Source of the DNA: Lachnospiraceae bacterium
GTDB taxonomy: Bacteria > Bacillota > Clostridia > Lachnospirales > Lachnospiraceae
NCBI GenBank assembly: GCA_910575475.1
Contig: CAJTGD010000010.1
Location: 62,001 to 126,000 of the forward strand
Length of the DNA: 64,000 bases
Direction of reading: 5' to 3'
This document shows, one piece after another, positions 18,121-27,985 of this stretch. How positions within the stretch are numbered: position 1 is the first letter of the stretch; each line of letters begins with the position of its first letter. A model generated the notes under the pieces. It ran no database searches. It was not told the origin of the DNA and saw only the letters and a program-made list of their open reading frames with translations. Both the position numbers and the translations under genes were made by a program.

Positions 18121-20136
18121 TCAAAATCCCCGGCTCCCTTTCCTCAAATATACCGGAATCGTATCCAGCGGCGCGTCCGCATCATACTCCTTTCCCCCTT
18201 CATACTCCTTTCTGGAAGCGTACTCGATCCACCGCTCCCCTTCCGGCAGGTACACCCTGCGGGACACGGCCCCTGCGTACAGCACCGGCGCCACCAGCAC
18301 GTCCGGGCCGAAGAAATACTCATCCTCGATCTCCCAGCATTTCTCGTCGCCGGGATACATATAGAACAGCGTCCGCATCACCGGAGTTCCCTTCTCGTGA
18401 GCTTCCTCCATGACCCGTCTGATATAGGGCCGCATCCGCTCCCGCAGCTCCAGATATTTTTTGCAGACAGCATAGACCTCTTCCCCGTAGCTCCACACCT
18501 CATTGGCCGCGCCGGAACAGCAGGCCGCTCCTCCCGTGGCGCCCTGCTGGGGCTGTCTGGGTTCCCGGTCTCCATGAAGCCGCATGACCGGGCAGAAGGC
18601 GCCCCACTGAAACCATCTGACAAATAATTCCCGAAAGGCAGGATCCTCCGGATTGCCTCCGTGGAATCCGCCGATGTCCGTGGTCCACCAGGGAATGCCC
18701 GCCAGTCCCATGTTCAGTCCCGCGGCAAGCTGGCAGCGCATACTCCCGAAGCTGGACGCGATATCCCCGGACCACACCAGCGCGCCGTACCGCTGACTCC
18801 CGGCCCATGCGCAGCGGAGCAGGTTCACGATCTGCTTCTGCCCCTCCGCCTCCATGCCCTCGTAGAAGGTTTTCGCGTAATCCACAGGATAGATATTCCC
18901 GATCTGCAGGTTGGTTCCCCGATGATACCGATAATTATCAAAATCATACACCGAATATTCCGGCTCCGCCTCATCCAGCCAGAATACCCTGATCCCCTTG
19001 TCGTAATAATTCTGCTTCGCCTTGTTCCAGACATACTTCCGGGCCTCTGGATTTGTGGCGTCATAATGGATGGTTGCCCCCATAAAATCCAGTCCCACAC
19101 GGAAGCCCCGCTCGGTCCGGATCAGATATCCTTTTTCCAGCATTTCCTCATAATTCTCACAGGTCTTGTCCACCGTAGGCCAGATGGATACCATCAGCCG
19201 GATGCCCATTTCCTGCAATTCCTGCACCATGGCCTCGGGATCCGGCCAGTATACCGGGTCGAACTTCCATTCCCCCTGCTTCGGCCAATGGAAATAATCA
19301 ATTACGATGAGATCGATGGGCAGATTTCTCCGTTTATACTCCCTGGCCACCTCCAGCAGCTCCTCCTGGGTCTGGTAGCGGAGCTTGCACTGCCAGAAGC
19401 CCAGCCCGTATTCCGGCATCATCGGTACCGTGCCGGTGACCGATGCATACAATTCCTCAATCTTTGCAGGCGTGTCCCCTGCCGCCACCCAATAGTCCAG
19501 GGCTTTCGTGGAATAAGCTTCAAAGCTCATGACATTTTTTCCGAATACCGCCCGGCCCACACCGGGATTGTTCCACAGCAGGCCGTAGCCCAGGGATGAG
19601 ACGGCAAAGGGCACGCTGGCCTGGGAATTTCTGTGGGCCAGCTCCAGATCCAGACCCTTCAGATCCAGATAGGGCTGCTGGTACTGCCCCATCCCGAATA
19701 TTTTTTCGTTCCGATCCAGAGACTCGAACCGCATCGTCAGGTGGTAATCCCCTCCGGAAATGGGCTTGAACTCCCGGGCTTCCACCTCGATGGCGCTGCA
19801 TTTCGGATCCAGCACATCCCGCCGGTTCCGGCAGTATTCCTCCAGAAGCGGACGCCGCTTTGCATCGTAGATGGTAATCTTTCCAAGAATCGTGATCTCG
19901 GCCCGGATCTTTCCGTTTATGATCTCCGCGCCCTTCTCCGTAAAATGGATCTCACAGGGATCCGTTTTCTCTCCCAGGCACATTTCTCCCGGCCGGCCGC
20001 ACAGCGCCCAGTCCTCCCTTGGCATCTGCCGCTCCTTCGTAGCGCGGACCCGCAGTGCATCTGGCCCCCACGGCTCGATCCATACCGTTTCCGCGTCATA
20101 ATGATATATCAGCCTGTTTTCTTTTATTTCCAGCAT
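18121..20136 (-). CDS. GH31 glycoside hydrolase, probable alpha-xylosidase
   Basis: This 671-residue enzyme has no signal peptide and should be cytoplasmic. It has the GH31 beta-sandwich followed by a (beta/alpha)8 barrel. LGFWQCKLRYQTQEELLEVA and IDYFHWPKQGEWKFDPVYW are typical of bacterial alpha-xylosidase-type members. The nucleophile aspartate is in FWLDEAEPE and the acid/base in WSGDIASSFGSM. The family also holds alpha-glucosidases and sulfoquinovosidases, but the latter's sulfonate-binding motif is not seen. It is the last gene of a minus-strand operon, 38 bases below two ABC permeases, so it likely acts on oligosaccharides brought in by that importer. Confidence 0.85.
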   Translation of the reverse strand: MLEIKENRLIYHYDAETVWIEPWGPDALRVRATKERQMPREDWALCGRPGEMCLGEKTDPCEIHFTEKGAEIINGKIRAEITILGKITIYDAKRRPLLEEYCRNRRDVLDPKCSAIEVEAREFKPISGGDYHLTMRFESLDRNEKIFGMGQYQQPYLDLKGLDLELAHRNSQASVPFAVSSLGYGLLWNNPGVGRAVFGKNVMSFEAYSTKALDYWVAAGDTPAKIEELYASVTGTVPMMPEYGLGFWQCKLRYQTQEELLEVAREYKRRNLPIDLIVIDYFHWPKQGEWKFDPVYWPDPEAMVQELQEMGIRLMVSIWPTVDKTCENYEEMLEKGYLIRTERGFRVGLDFMGATIHYDATNPEARKYVWNKAKQNYYDKGIRVFWLDEAEPEYSVYDFDNYRYHRGTNLQIGNIYPVDYAKTFYEGMEAEGQKQIVNLLRCAWAGSQRYGALVWSGDIASSFGSMRCQLAAGLNMGLAGIPWWTTDIGGFHGGNPEDPAFRELFVRWFQWGAFCPVMRLHGDREPRQPQQGATGGAACCSGAANEVWSYGEEVYAVCKKYLELRERMRPYIRRVMEEAHEKGTPVMRTLFYMYPGDEKCWEIEDEYFFGPDVLVAPVLYAGAVSRRVYLPEGERWIEYASRKEYEGGKEYDADAPLDTIPVYLRKGSRGF

Positions 20137-20174
20137 TTTTCTTCCCTCCTAAACTTTACCCGGCTTTGGCGCAC

Positions 20175-21023
20175 TTAACCTTTCACCGCTCCGCTTGTCA
20201 TCCCGCTGACGATATATTTCTGCATAAAAATAAAGATCAGCGCCACGGGAATGATCGTCACCACCGCAAATGCCGTCAGGTAGCTCCATTTGGTCCCGTA
20301 CTGCCCCATGAAGTTGAAGATTCCTGCCGTGATCGGCCTTTTCTCCTGATCCAGGATAAAGGTCATCCCATACGCCAGATCCCCCCAGGCATACAGGAAG
20401 GAGAAGATCGCGCAGACCATCACTCCCGGTCTGGCAATGGGGATCAGCACCTTCACAAACGCGGTAAAACGGTTGCAGCCGTCCAGATAAGCCGCCTCCT
20501 CCAGATCCTTTGGTATCGAGGCAAAATAATTTTTCAGGATCAATATGGAAAAGGGGATACCGATGGTGGCGTCGGCCAGCACCGCCGAGATCCAGGTGTT
20601 GTACACATGCATGTTCTTGAACATGATAAACATGGGCGTCAGCAGCACGGATACCGGGAGCATCTGTGTCACTAGGAAGGACAGCAGCATCACCTTTCTT
20701 CCCTTGAAACGGTATTTCGCGATCCCGTAGGATGCAGGCACGGCCAGAAGGACCGCGATCAAGGTAGCCCCCATGGAGATCAGAAAACTGTTTCCGAAGG
20801 AGCGGAACATATTAAAATCCCCGGTCTCCACCTGTGCCGCATAGGACTGCGTATTCAGCACATGAGGATAAAATGTGGGCGGATTCTGAAAGATCTCCTG
20901 TTCCGTTTTCAGGGACGTGATCAGTGCCCAGTAGAGCGGAAACAGCAGAATGCACAGGAGCAGCACCGAAATAATACATAGCATGATATTCTTTTTTCCC
21001 GAGATCCTTTTTTCTTCATCCAT
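20175..21023 (-). CDS. Carbohydrate ABC transporter permease (MalG type)
   Basis: This 282-residue inner-membrane subunit has six predicted membrane segments. It carries the EAA loop EEAAYLDGCNRFTAFVKVLI that contacts the ATPase. It opens with a short cytoplasmic tail and ends in IVSGMTSGAVKG, the common C-terminus of MalG-type permeases. Its start codon overlaps the stop of the upstream permease by one base (TAATG), so the two are translationally coupled. No ATPase gene is in the operon; such CUT1 importers usually share a common MsmK-like ATPase encoded elsewhere. Confidence 0.92.
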   Translation of the reverse strand: MDEEKRISGKKNIMLCIISVLLLCILLFPLYWALITSLKTEQEIFQNPPTFYPHVLNTQSYAAQVETGDFNMFRSFGNSFLISMGATLIAVLLAVPASYGIAKYRFKGRKVMLLSFLVTQMLPVSVLLTPMFIMFKNMHVYNTWISAVLADATIGIPFSILILKNYFASIPKDLEEAAYLDGCNRFTAFVKVLIPIARPGVMVCAIFSFLYAWGDLAYGMTFILDQEKRPITAGIFNFMGQYGTKWSYLTAFAVVTIIPVALIFIFMQKYIVSGMTSGAVKG

Positions 21024-21922
21024 TATTCGTCCTCTCCTTCCGTCGTGACTTTGATATAAAAGATGCCCACGATCATTAAAATCAGCAGCAGAACATTTGC
21101 CACCGCGGAGCCCTTGCTGTACTTGAACATCTCAAAGGACAGCTTGTAGGAATAGGTGGACAGCATGTGGGTCGAATTGACCGGGCCGCCGCTTGTCATC
21201 ACATAGACCAGGTCATAGACCTTGAAGGTGTAGATGAATCCCAATATCAGCACCGATTCGATGGTAGGCTTTAAGAGCGGCAGCGTGATCCTGAAAAAGG
21301 TCTGGACCTTATTCGCTCCGTCGATGGAGGCGCTCTCGTACAGCTCCTTCGGGATCGTGGTCAGCCCGGTGGAGATCAGGATCATGTTAAATGGAATCCC
21401 GATCCATACATTTGCGCAGATCAGGGCGAACATGGCGGTCCCCGGCGTGGTCAGCCATTCGATATTTTTGCTGATCAGATGGAGGCTCCGAAGTATGTAA
21501 TTCAGAACCCCGATATCTGTGGCAAATAAAAGCTTGAACATCAACGCCGTCACGGTCACCGGGATCATCCATGGCGCCAACAGGATCCCCCGCACCGGCT
21601 TGGCCAGGGTAAACCGTTTGCTGAAAAACAGCGCCAGAGCGAATCCGACGGCAAACTGGAACACCAGGCACAGCACCGTATAGCGCAGGGTGTTGACCAG
21701 CGAGGCGGTAAATACCGCATCCCCCAGCAGCTCCCGGTAATTCTCAAACAGGATAAAATTTTTCGTCCCCCGGACCAGGTTCCCCGCGTTGACATCCTGG
21801 AAGCTTAGGATAAGGTTGCGGACGATCGGATATCCCACGAAAACCAGCATATACAAGAAAGCCGGAAGCACAAACAAAATTCCTACATTATCATAGCGAA
21901 ATCTTTTTTTGATCTTTTCCAT
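21023..21922 (-). CDS. Carbohydrate ABC transporter permease (MalF type)
   Basis: This 299-residue inner-membrane subunit has six predicted membrane segments. The N-terminal VLPAFLYMLVFVGYPIVRNL and the EAA loop ELYESASIDGANKVQTFFRI mark the MalF branch. It pairs with the MalG-type gene that overlaps its stop codon. A terminator hairpin (21940-21965) separates it from the solute-binding protein gene upstream, so it is likely expressed at a lower level by read-through. Confidence 0.92.
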   Translation of the reverse strand: MEKIKKRFRYDNVGILFVLPAFLYMLVFVGYPIVRNLILSFQDVNAGNLVRGTKNFILFENYRELLGDAVFTASLVNTLRYTVLCLVFQFAVGFALALFFSKRFTLAKPVRGILLAPWMIPVTVTALMFKLLFATDIGVLNYILRSLHLISKNIEWLTTPGTAMFALICANVWIGIPFNMILISTGLTTIPKELYESASIDGANKVQTFFRITLPLLKPTIESVLILGFIYTFKVYDLVYVMTSGGPVNSTHMLSTYSYKLSFEMFKYSKGSAVANVLLLILMIVGIFYIKVTTEGEDE

Positions 21923-21939
21923 TTTGATTCCCCTTTGTT

Positions 21940-21965
21940 AAAAAAACTGCCGCACAGAGCGGCAG
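21940..21965 (-). terminator. Intra-operon terminator after the solute-binding protein gene
   Basis: On the minus strand CTGCCGC, a five-base loop and GCGGCAG (21947-21965) are followed by a run of seven T (21940-21946). This is a textbook intrinsic terminator. It would make the binding protein more abundant than the permeases. Confidence 0.85.
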
Positions 21966-21990
21966 CCTTCTAAAATCTAATCAGTTCCCT

Positions 21991-23280
21991 TTATTTTACA
22001 ATCCCGTCGATCGTGGCCTGGGCTGCCGCCGCAGCCTCCTCCGGTGCCGCGGTTCCGGTGATGACCTGGTTGAATGCCAATGAGATGGCATCCGATACGC
22101 TCGGCCATTCCGCCAGCGGTCCTCTCGGCATCGCGTAGCCCAGCTCTTCTACAAACGGCTGATACGGGGAATCTTCTTCAAACTGCCCCTCCGCGATCGC
22201 CTTGTCCGCAGAAATATATCCGAATTTGTCCATCAGATATTTTACCTGCTCCTCTGAGGTGGAATAGGTCAGGAAATCCAGCGCGCCGTCCACATTTCCT
22301 CCGTTGATCACCGCATAATTCTCGCCGCCCAGCACGGACGCGTACTCGGAATCCTTCGGGATCAGCGTCACCTTCCAGTTCAGGTCCGGAGCCTCGGACT
22401 GCATGGTCGGGATCTGCCAGGGGCCGTTCTCCATCATCGCCACGTTTCCCGCGATAAACTGGTTCATCACATCTCCCTGCGTCCAGTTGATGCATTCCTT
22501 GCTCATCACGCCGTCCTTTACCAGATCCTGGATAAAGGTCAGAGCACGGATCCCATTTTCATTATCAATGTCGTAGGAGGTTGCCCCGGTGGACCAGAGC
22601 CACGGCGCGAAGTTGAAGGTTCCCTCCTCGTTCTGCACGCTGCAGAGCGCAAGGCCGGTCACACTGTCCGTTGTCAGAGCCTTTGCCGTCTCCTTCAATT
22701 CATCCCAGGTCGTGGGCGCCTCGCAGCCGGCGCTTTTCAGCATATCTTCGTTATAATACAGGGCCAGGCAGTTGGCTCCGAAGGGAACGCCGTACAGCTT
22801 GCCGTCCACGGTACAGGAGTTGACCGTTCCCTCATAGTAGCTGCTGACGTCAAATTTTCCGGTCAAATCCTCGAAAATCCCCATCTCCACATAAGACGCG
22901 TGATCCGGAGAATCCAGGATGGCGATATCCGGAAGGTCGTCTGCAGACGCGCCGATGGACAATTGCTTCTTAAAATCTGCGAAGGGAACATATTTCGCGG
23001 TCACCTCGTATTTGTCCTGAGATCCGTTGTAGTCCTGGATGACCTGATCCAGCGCCACCTGATGTCCTTCTGTCTCCCAGTAATACCAGATCGTGACAGC
23101 CTGTGCGTCCCCGCCTGATGTATCTCCGCCGGCATCATCCCCTGCCGTATCCTCCGCGGCCGTTCCTTCGTCCGCTCCCGACGTACCCCCGTCATTTCCG
23201 CCTCCGCCGGAGCATCCTGCCAGCAGTCCGATGGTCATTGCCAATGCAGATACTAATGCGATCACTTTTTTCTTCTTCAT
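21991..23280 (-). CDS. Sugar ABC transporter substrate-binding lipoprotein
   Basis: This 429-residue lipoprotein has a signal peptide with lipobox LLAGC (modified Cys at about residue 23). A Gly/Ser/Asp-rich linker with GGGGNDGGTSGAD follows. The mature part is a family 1 extracellular solute-binding protein, with AVTIWYYWETEGHQ at the start of the fold and late motifs such as NYAVINGGNVDGALDFLTY. It would be anchored outside the membrane and deliver oligosaccharides to the permeases below. ATG 23280 follows GGAGGAGAAAAA. The frame to 23304 is longer but has no site. Confidence 0.92.
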   Translation of the reverse strand: MKKKKVIALVSALAMTIGLLAGCSGGGGNDGGTSGADEGTAAEDTAGDDAGGDTSGGDAQAVTIWYYWETEGHQVALDQVIQDYNGSQDKYEVTAKYVPFADFKKQLSIGASADDLPDIAILDSPDHASYVEMGIFEDLTGKFDVSSYYEGTVNSCTVDGKLYGVPFGANCLALYYNEDMLKSAGCEAPTTWDELKETAKALTTDSVTGLALCSVQNEEGTFNFAPWLWSTGATSYDIDNENGIRALTFIQDLVKDGVMSKECINWTQGDVMNQFIAGNVAMMENGPWQIPTMQSEAPDLNWKVTLIPKDSEYASVLGGENYAVINGGNVDGALDFLTYSTSEEQVKYLMDKFGYISADKAIAEGQFEEDSPYQPFVEELGYAMPRGPLAEWPSVSDAISLAFNQVITGTAAPEEAAAAAQATIDGIVK

Positions 23281-23404
23281 TTTTTCTCCTCCTTTGCTTT
23301 TCATGTATGTATCATACCGCCTGCCACTTCCCCTTTAAATGGTAAAAAAATGAAAAAGGATAAATTATCTAAAATGAGATTCCCTCGGTACGCTTCCGGT
23401 GCGC

Positions 23405-24937
23405 CTACCTGTTGGCCTTCCGGTACTCCGCCGGGGACATGCCTGTGCATTCCTTGAACACTCTGGCAAAATATTTTGCGTCCGTGTAGCCTGTCTTTTT
23501 TGCGATCTCATACTGCTTGAGCTGAGTCCCGATGAGCAGCTCCTTTGCCTTGGACAGGCGGTAATTGCGGATATAAGAACTGAAATTTTCTCCCAGCTCC
23601 CTGTGGAACTGGGCTCCCAGATATTCCTGGGTCAGGTTCAGCCGGTCCGCGATCTCGCTCAGCGTGATCCCGTCCGCATAAAATTCATGGATCATGCTCT
23701 GGGCCTTTTTTACCGCCAGACTTAAGGACTCCCTCTCCTCCGGGGAAATATTCAGCCGGCAGAGCAGCTCTTCGCAGGCCGTATTCAGCTCGCTCTTTGT
23801 CTTTGCGCTCATGATGCGGTCCAAAAGCCCTTTCTGGTCGATCTTCTGATAATCAATGCAGCCCACTTCCTTGGCGATATTGATCAGCGACCACTGGAAA
23901 CGGACGTAGGATTCCTTGATTTCTTTCGGCGAGTACATTGTTCCGTCCGAAAAATAACCCTGGAACCGGTCCGATATCTCCCGGAGCTTTTCCTGCTCCC
24001 CGGCGCAGACCGCGATCTTCATCTGGCTTTCCAGCTCCACCGGGTAAATGCAGATCTCCGTGCGGATGTCTGAGATTCTGGGATAGGAGATCAAAATGTC
24101 ATCCCCAAGGACAATATTCCAGTCCATATAAGGCAGCAGCCTCTGGTATCCCTCCCGAACCTGGCCTGCTCCGGTCACTTCCGCCATTCCGTAGCTGAAT
24201 TGCTGCTCCCGTTTCTCCCTCTTCTGAAGCAGGAGCTGGTTCTGAAACCACCGTTCCACCTCCTGCCTGGAAGGATACCCATAAATGACCGCCAGGATCA
24301 CCCGGTCGTATTCCATTTCCACTAGGCAGAATTTCAGCTTTTTCTCTTCCAGAAGACGGCTCAGTTCTTTCCGTTTCCTTTCCCGGCGCTCCCCAAAGCC
24401 CTCCCCCAGATAGGCCAGCAGCTCCAGAAGCCCTGACTCCCGGGAAATGCCGTACCGCTTATCCAGAAATTCCTCCGTCTGGCCGTCAGAAACCGATACC
24501 CCGTGCAGGAGGTTGGATACGATATTTTCCAGATTTCCTATGGTGTCCGGAATCCGTTTCTGCTCCTGCTCATACAGGTTCTGTACCTTCCGGATCGTCT
24601 GGACAAATTCCTGCACCGCCACGGGTTTGATGATATAATCACTGACCCCCAGCCTGACCGCCTGCTGGGCATAGCCGAACTCAGAATAGGCGGTCAGGAT
24701 GATCACCTTGGGAAACAGCCCCCTTTCCTGCATATCGGAGATCATTTCCAGTCCGTCCATGACCGGCATCCGGATATCCGTGATCACCAGATCCGGCCTG
24801 CACGTCTCGATACAGGCCAGCCCTTCCTGTCCGTTTCCCGCAGTCCCCTCAATGCGGATCTCCGGAAACATTTTATTCAGAAGCTTACACAGCCCTTCCC
24901 GGATCAAAATCTCATCCTCCACAACTACTGCTTTCAT
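23405..24937 (-). CDS. Response regulator with AraC output domain (YesN type)
   Basis: This 510-residue regulator has an N-terminal receiver domain: acidic pair VVEDE, phospho-acceptor in LVITDIRMPVMDG, and Lys in IIKPVAV. A linker of about 280 residues follows. The C-terminal AraC HTH pair (about 410-510) includes ITLSEIADRLNLTQEYLGAQ and ends in MSPAEYRKANR. It is coupled to the sensor kinase gene by an ATGA overlap. It should activate the adjacent ABC/GH31 operon on detecting its sugar. Confidence 0.93.
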   Translation of the reverse strand: MKAVVVEDEILIREGLCKLLNKMFPEIRIEGTAGNGQEGLACIETCRPDLVITDIRMPVMDGLEMISDMQERGLFPKVIILTAYSEFGYAQQAVRLGVSDYIIKPVAVQEFVQTIRKVQNLYEQEQKRIPDTIGNLENIVSNLLHGVSVSDGQTEEFLDKRYGISRESGLLELLAYLGEGFGERRERKRKELSRLLEEKKLKFCLVEMEYDRVILAVIYGYPSRQEVERWFQNQLLLQKREKREQQFSYGMAEVTGAGQVREGYQRLLPYMDWNIVLGDDILISYPRISDIRTEICIYPVELESQMKIAVCAGEQEKLREISDRFQGYFSDGTMYSPKEIKESYVRFQWSLINIAKEVGCIDYQKIDQKGLLDRIMSAKTKSELNTACEELLCRLNISPEERESLSLAVKKAQSMIHEFYADGITLSEIADRLNLTQEYLGAQFHRELGENFSSYIRNYRLSKAKELLIGTQLKQYEIAKKTGYTDAKYFARVFKECTGMSPAEYRKANR

Positions 24938-26847
24938 GAATGTTCTCCTCCCCTGTCTAACGGTAGATTTCTCCTGCGTTTTTCCGTGCCCCTGCCATAT
25001 GGATCTGATTCTCCCGCATTCTTCCGCGCCGCAGATCCATCCTGCCCCGGATCAGTTTTGGAACACTTCCGCTGCTGCACCGGAATCCGCACTTCCACAA
25101 CCGTTCCTGCTCCGAGCCGGCTTTCAATCCGCACCACGGCCCGTTCTCCATAATACATGCGGATCCTGGTGATCGCGTTTTCCATTCCGATGTGGTTTTT
25201 ATCATCTGTCTTCCGGAAAATGCCTTCGTTAAATTCCCCCACGATCTTCTCCGGAATCCCGCATCCATTGTCTTCGATCCGGATCTTCACATCGTTCCCG
25301 TCACGCGTCATATCCACCAAAAGCCGGTATGCTCTGTCCACTCCCTCAAATCCGTGAAGGATCGCGTTTTCGATAAAGGGCTGCAGAAGCAGTTTGTGGA
25401 TGGGAAGCCTCAATATCTCCGGCTCCGCATGGATCTGGCATTCAAATGTATTTTTTAATTTGGTCTGCTGCAGAAATACATACTGCTTCAGCCAGTCCAC
25501 CTCTTCCCGGATCTGCACCACTCCGTTGCTGTCGGAAATCCCGTACCGCAGGATCTGGGCCAGGGTCCCGATCATGTTGCTGATCTCGTACTCGTCCCGG
25601 TCAATGGCCATCCAGTTGATGGTATCCAGCGTATTGTAAATAAAATGGGGATTGATCTGAGCCTCCAGAGCCGCGATCTCCGCATTCTTCTGCTTTTCGA
25701 TGGATTTTTTCAGTTTTTCCATGGTAGAGTTAAACTCCTCTGCAATGATCTCGATCTCCGTAGGCCGGGTCTCATCCGGCATCACATGTACTGTCAGATC
25801 CCCCTTTCCTGCTTTGCGCATGGTCTCCACCACCCGCTTGATAGAGCCGGTCATCCGGGTCACCTGGCGGACCATGATCACCAGGATCGCCAGCAGGGAA
25901 AGCAGGGTCACCGATACCAGAAGCTTTTGCTGCTGGTGAAGCCCCTGGACAAGCTCCTCCTGGTTGGTCGCGCGGATGATCTCCCACCCGGTTTTCTCAT
26001 CCCGGACAGAATAGAGGGATAGTTCTCCGTTTCCCAGGAGTCCGGTTCGGGACGCAAGCCGACGGCAGGCGGCTTCCTTCCCCTGGCCGGCATGGTCCTG
26101 ATAGAGAGATTTCCCCACTGCATCAGAATTTGCGCAGGATATCACCGTTCCTTCTTCATCAATGATAAAATTCAGCCCCTTTTCCGTGGATGCGGAGCAG
26201 ATTTCCTCCAAAAGTCTTTCATCAATGCTGACCATCACCACACCGCACTGCTTCCTGACGTTCCGATAATCAATGATGCGGTGGCCGATATGGAAGAGAG
26301 AGCAGGAATTGGTCCCAAAAACCATTTTATCTCCGGTAGGGAAAAGATGGGTCGCGTTGTCGCCGCTGATCTCGGCATAAAGCTCCTCCTGGGACATTTC
26401 GATGCTGTCCATCCAGGATGTGGAAGTGGTGGAGGCTGTCAGCTGGTCGTAAAATACCAGTTCTCCGCTTTCCGTGATCACAGAGATGGATTTTACATAA
26501 TCCTTTGTATAGAACAGGCCCCGCAGCGTTTTCCGGAGCAGCTTCCGGTTGTTTGCCACGTCCTCTCCGGCATTGATCTTATCCACCAGCTCCACAATAT
26601 AATCATCGGTATACACCTGGAATAAAATGTCCTCATAGGAATCCAGCCACACGTCCAGGCTGACCTTCGTCTGCTCCAGATTGGCCCTGGTCATCCGCTC
26701 TACATTCTGCTGCACCAGCCGGGATGTGTTATAGTAGGAAATGATATTGATCAGCAGGATCGGAATCACAGAGGTCACGATAAATGCCGTCACCAGCCGG
26801 ATCCGGATGCTCTTCCTGTCAGGTTTGAATTTGCTTATTTTTCTCAT
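24934..26847 (-). CDS. Sensor histidine kinase (YesM type)
   Basis: This 637-residue membrane kinase has a first membrane segment near residues 18-38, an extracellular double-Cache-like sensor of about 250 residues, and a second segment near VSVTLLSLLAILVIMV. A HAMP domain and a HisKA_7TM/His_kinase domain follow, with phospho-His in LEAQINPHFIYNTLD. The ATPase domain has an N box in FIENAILHGFE and a G box in IEDNGCGIPEK. ATG 26847 follows GGAGGAG. The last 40 residues are polar and atypical. It is the first gene of the HK-RR-ABC-GH31 run and probably senses an external saccharide alone or with the binding protein. Confidence 0.92.
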   Translation of the reverse strand: MRKISKFKPDRKSIRIRLVTAFIVTSVIPILLINIISYYNTSRLVQQNVERMTRANLEQTKVSLDVWLDSYEDILFQVYTDDYIVELVDKINAGEDVANNRKLLRKTLRGLFYTKDYVKSISVITESGELVFYDQLTASTTSTSWMDSIEMSQEELYAEISGDNATHLFPTGDKMVFGTNSCSLFHIGHRIIDYRNVRKQCGVVMVSIDERLLEEICSASTEKGLNFIIDEEGTVISCANSDAVGKSLYQDHAGQGKEAACRRLASRTGLLGNGELSLYSVRDEKTGWEIIRATNQEELVQGLHQQQKLLVSVTLLSLLAILVIMVRQVTRMTGSIKRVVETMRKAGKGDLTVHVMPDETRPTEIEIIAEEFNSTMEKLKKSIEKQKNAEIAALEAQINPHFIYNTLDTINWMAIDRDEYEISNMIGTLAQILRYGISDSNGVVQIREEVDWLKQYVFLQQTKLKNTFECQIHAEPEILRLPIHKLLLQPFIENAILHGFEGVDRAYRLLVDMTRDGNDVKIRIEDNGCGIPEKIVGEFNEGIFRKTDDKNHIGMENAITRIRMYYGERAVVRIESRLGAGTVVEVRIPVQQRKCSKTDPGQDGSAARKNAGESDPYGRGTEKRRRNLPLDRGGEHS

Positions 26848-27082
26848 GGCAGACTCCTCCGCAGAAATCATCGGTCTTTCTTTTGCATCGGGCGGAAAAG
26901 AACCCCTTTTTTATTATACATGCTGTGGATTTCCCAGAAAATATAAAAAATACGAAAAAGGTAGAAATATGCAAGGCTGAATTTTGACTTTCCGTACATT
27001 TATGCCAGAATTGCAGATCAGAGACAATGGACTTTCTGATGGAAAGTCCAAATGATAATACATTGTATTCCATGCGGCAAAG

Positions 27083-27119
27083 AAAATCGGCCGCACCTTC
27101 AAAAAGCACAGCCGATTTT
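27083..27119 (-). terminator. Probable terminator below the DUF134-NifX gene
   Basis: AAAATCGGC (27083-27091) and GCCGATTTT (27111-27119) form a stem that, on the minus strand, ends in TTTTC. It lies past repeat A copy 2. Confidence 0.5.
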
Positions 27120-27121
27120 TA

Positions 27122-27177
27122 AGGAACTGCTGGAAATAGCCTAGACAGACTGCACAGGATATTTCCATACGGTTCCT
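27122..27177. repeat. Dispersed repeat family A, copy 2
   Basis: AGGAACTGCTGGAAATA at one end and TATTTCCATACGGTTCCT at the other are inverted copies with small mismatches. They match the half-copy at 136-155 and the copy at 39919-39989. Confidence 0.7.
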
Positions 27178-27196
27178 AATGTGTATACCGGCCGCC

Positions 27197-27985
27197 TCAA
27201 TTCCCCGCGCAGCCATGCTTATTCTCGCCGCAATGGCCCTGGCAGTGTCCTTCCTCGTGTCCGTGTCCATGGTGGTCGCACTGCACCTCCGGATCATACG
27301 CAAGGTCTCCCGCCAGAAATGCCCGGACCGCATCGTCCGCGTTTCCTGTCACGCCTCCGTAAAGCCTGATCCCTGCTTCCGCCAGCGCAACCTGGGCGCC
27401 GTAGCCGATCCCGCCGCAGATCAGGGTGTCCACCTCCATGCCGCCCAAAAGCCCGGAAAGCGCGCCGTGTCCGCTGCCGTTGGTATCGATCACCTGCTCC
27501 TTCGTGATCTGGCCGTCCGCCACATCATAAATCTTGAATTGCTCCGTGTGTCCAAAATGCTGAAATACTTCTCCGTTTTCAAATGTAACCGCGATCCTCA
27601 TCTCGCCTGCTCCTTTCATCTGCACGTCCTGCTTTGTGCCGTCTGTTTTTCCGCAATGCTTACGACATTTTCTCTGACAAAAATGAATGGCCGAGCCGTC
27701 GCAGAGCCGGTAATTCCCGCCCTCGATCAGAAGCTGCTTTCCATGGACAATGCTGTCCGCAACCTTCTCCCTGGCGGCTTCATACGCTTCTGTCACCGTG
27801 GTCCTGGAGATATCCATCTGCCTGGCGCACTGCTCGTGGGTCAGCTTCTCCAGGTCGATCATCCGGATCACCTCATACTCGTCCACCGTCAGGATGACCT
27901 GCTCCCCGCAGGAGATCCCCTCCGGAACAAAGCTGTCATAAGCCGGTTCTGTGCAGATTCGTCTACATCTGCTGGGTCTTGCCAT
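27197..27985 (-). CDS. DUF134 and NifX/NifB-type fusion protein
   Basis: This 262-residue protein joins two domains. Residues 1-110 are DUF134, an HTH-like domain: MARPSRCRRICTEPAYDSF, then LDYEVIR-like LTVDEYEVIRMIDLEKLTHE and MDISRTTVTEAYEAAREKVA. A Cys-rich linker CQRKCRKHC follows. Residues about 130-235 are a dinitrogenase iron-molybdenum cofactor domain (MRIAVTFENGEVFQHFGHTE; DTLICGGIGYGAQVALAEAG). The tail is His/Cys-rich (HHGHGHEEGHCQGHC) and should bind metal. The start at 27985 has GGAGG upstream. The role is not known; iron-sulfur or metal sensing is an inference. Confidence 0.85.
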   Translation of the reverse strand: MARPSRCRRICTEPAYDSFVPEGISCGEQVILTVDEYEVIRMIDLEKLTHEQCARQMDISRTTVTEAYEAAREKVADSIVHGKQLLIEGGNYRLCDGSAIHFCQRKCRKHCGKTDGTKQDVQMKGAGEMRIAVTFENGEVFQHFGHTEQFKIYDVADGQITKEQVIDTNGSGHGALSGLLGGMEVDTLICGGIGYGAQVALAEAGIRLYGGVTGNADDAVRAFLAGDLAYDPEVQCDHHGHGHEEGHCQGHCGENKHGCAGN

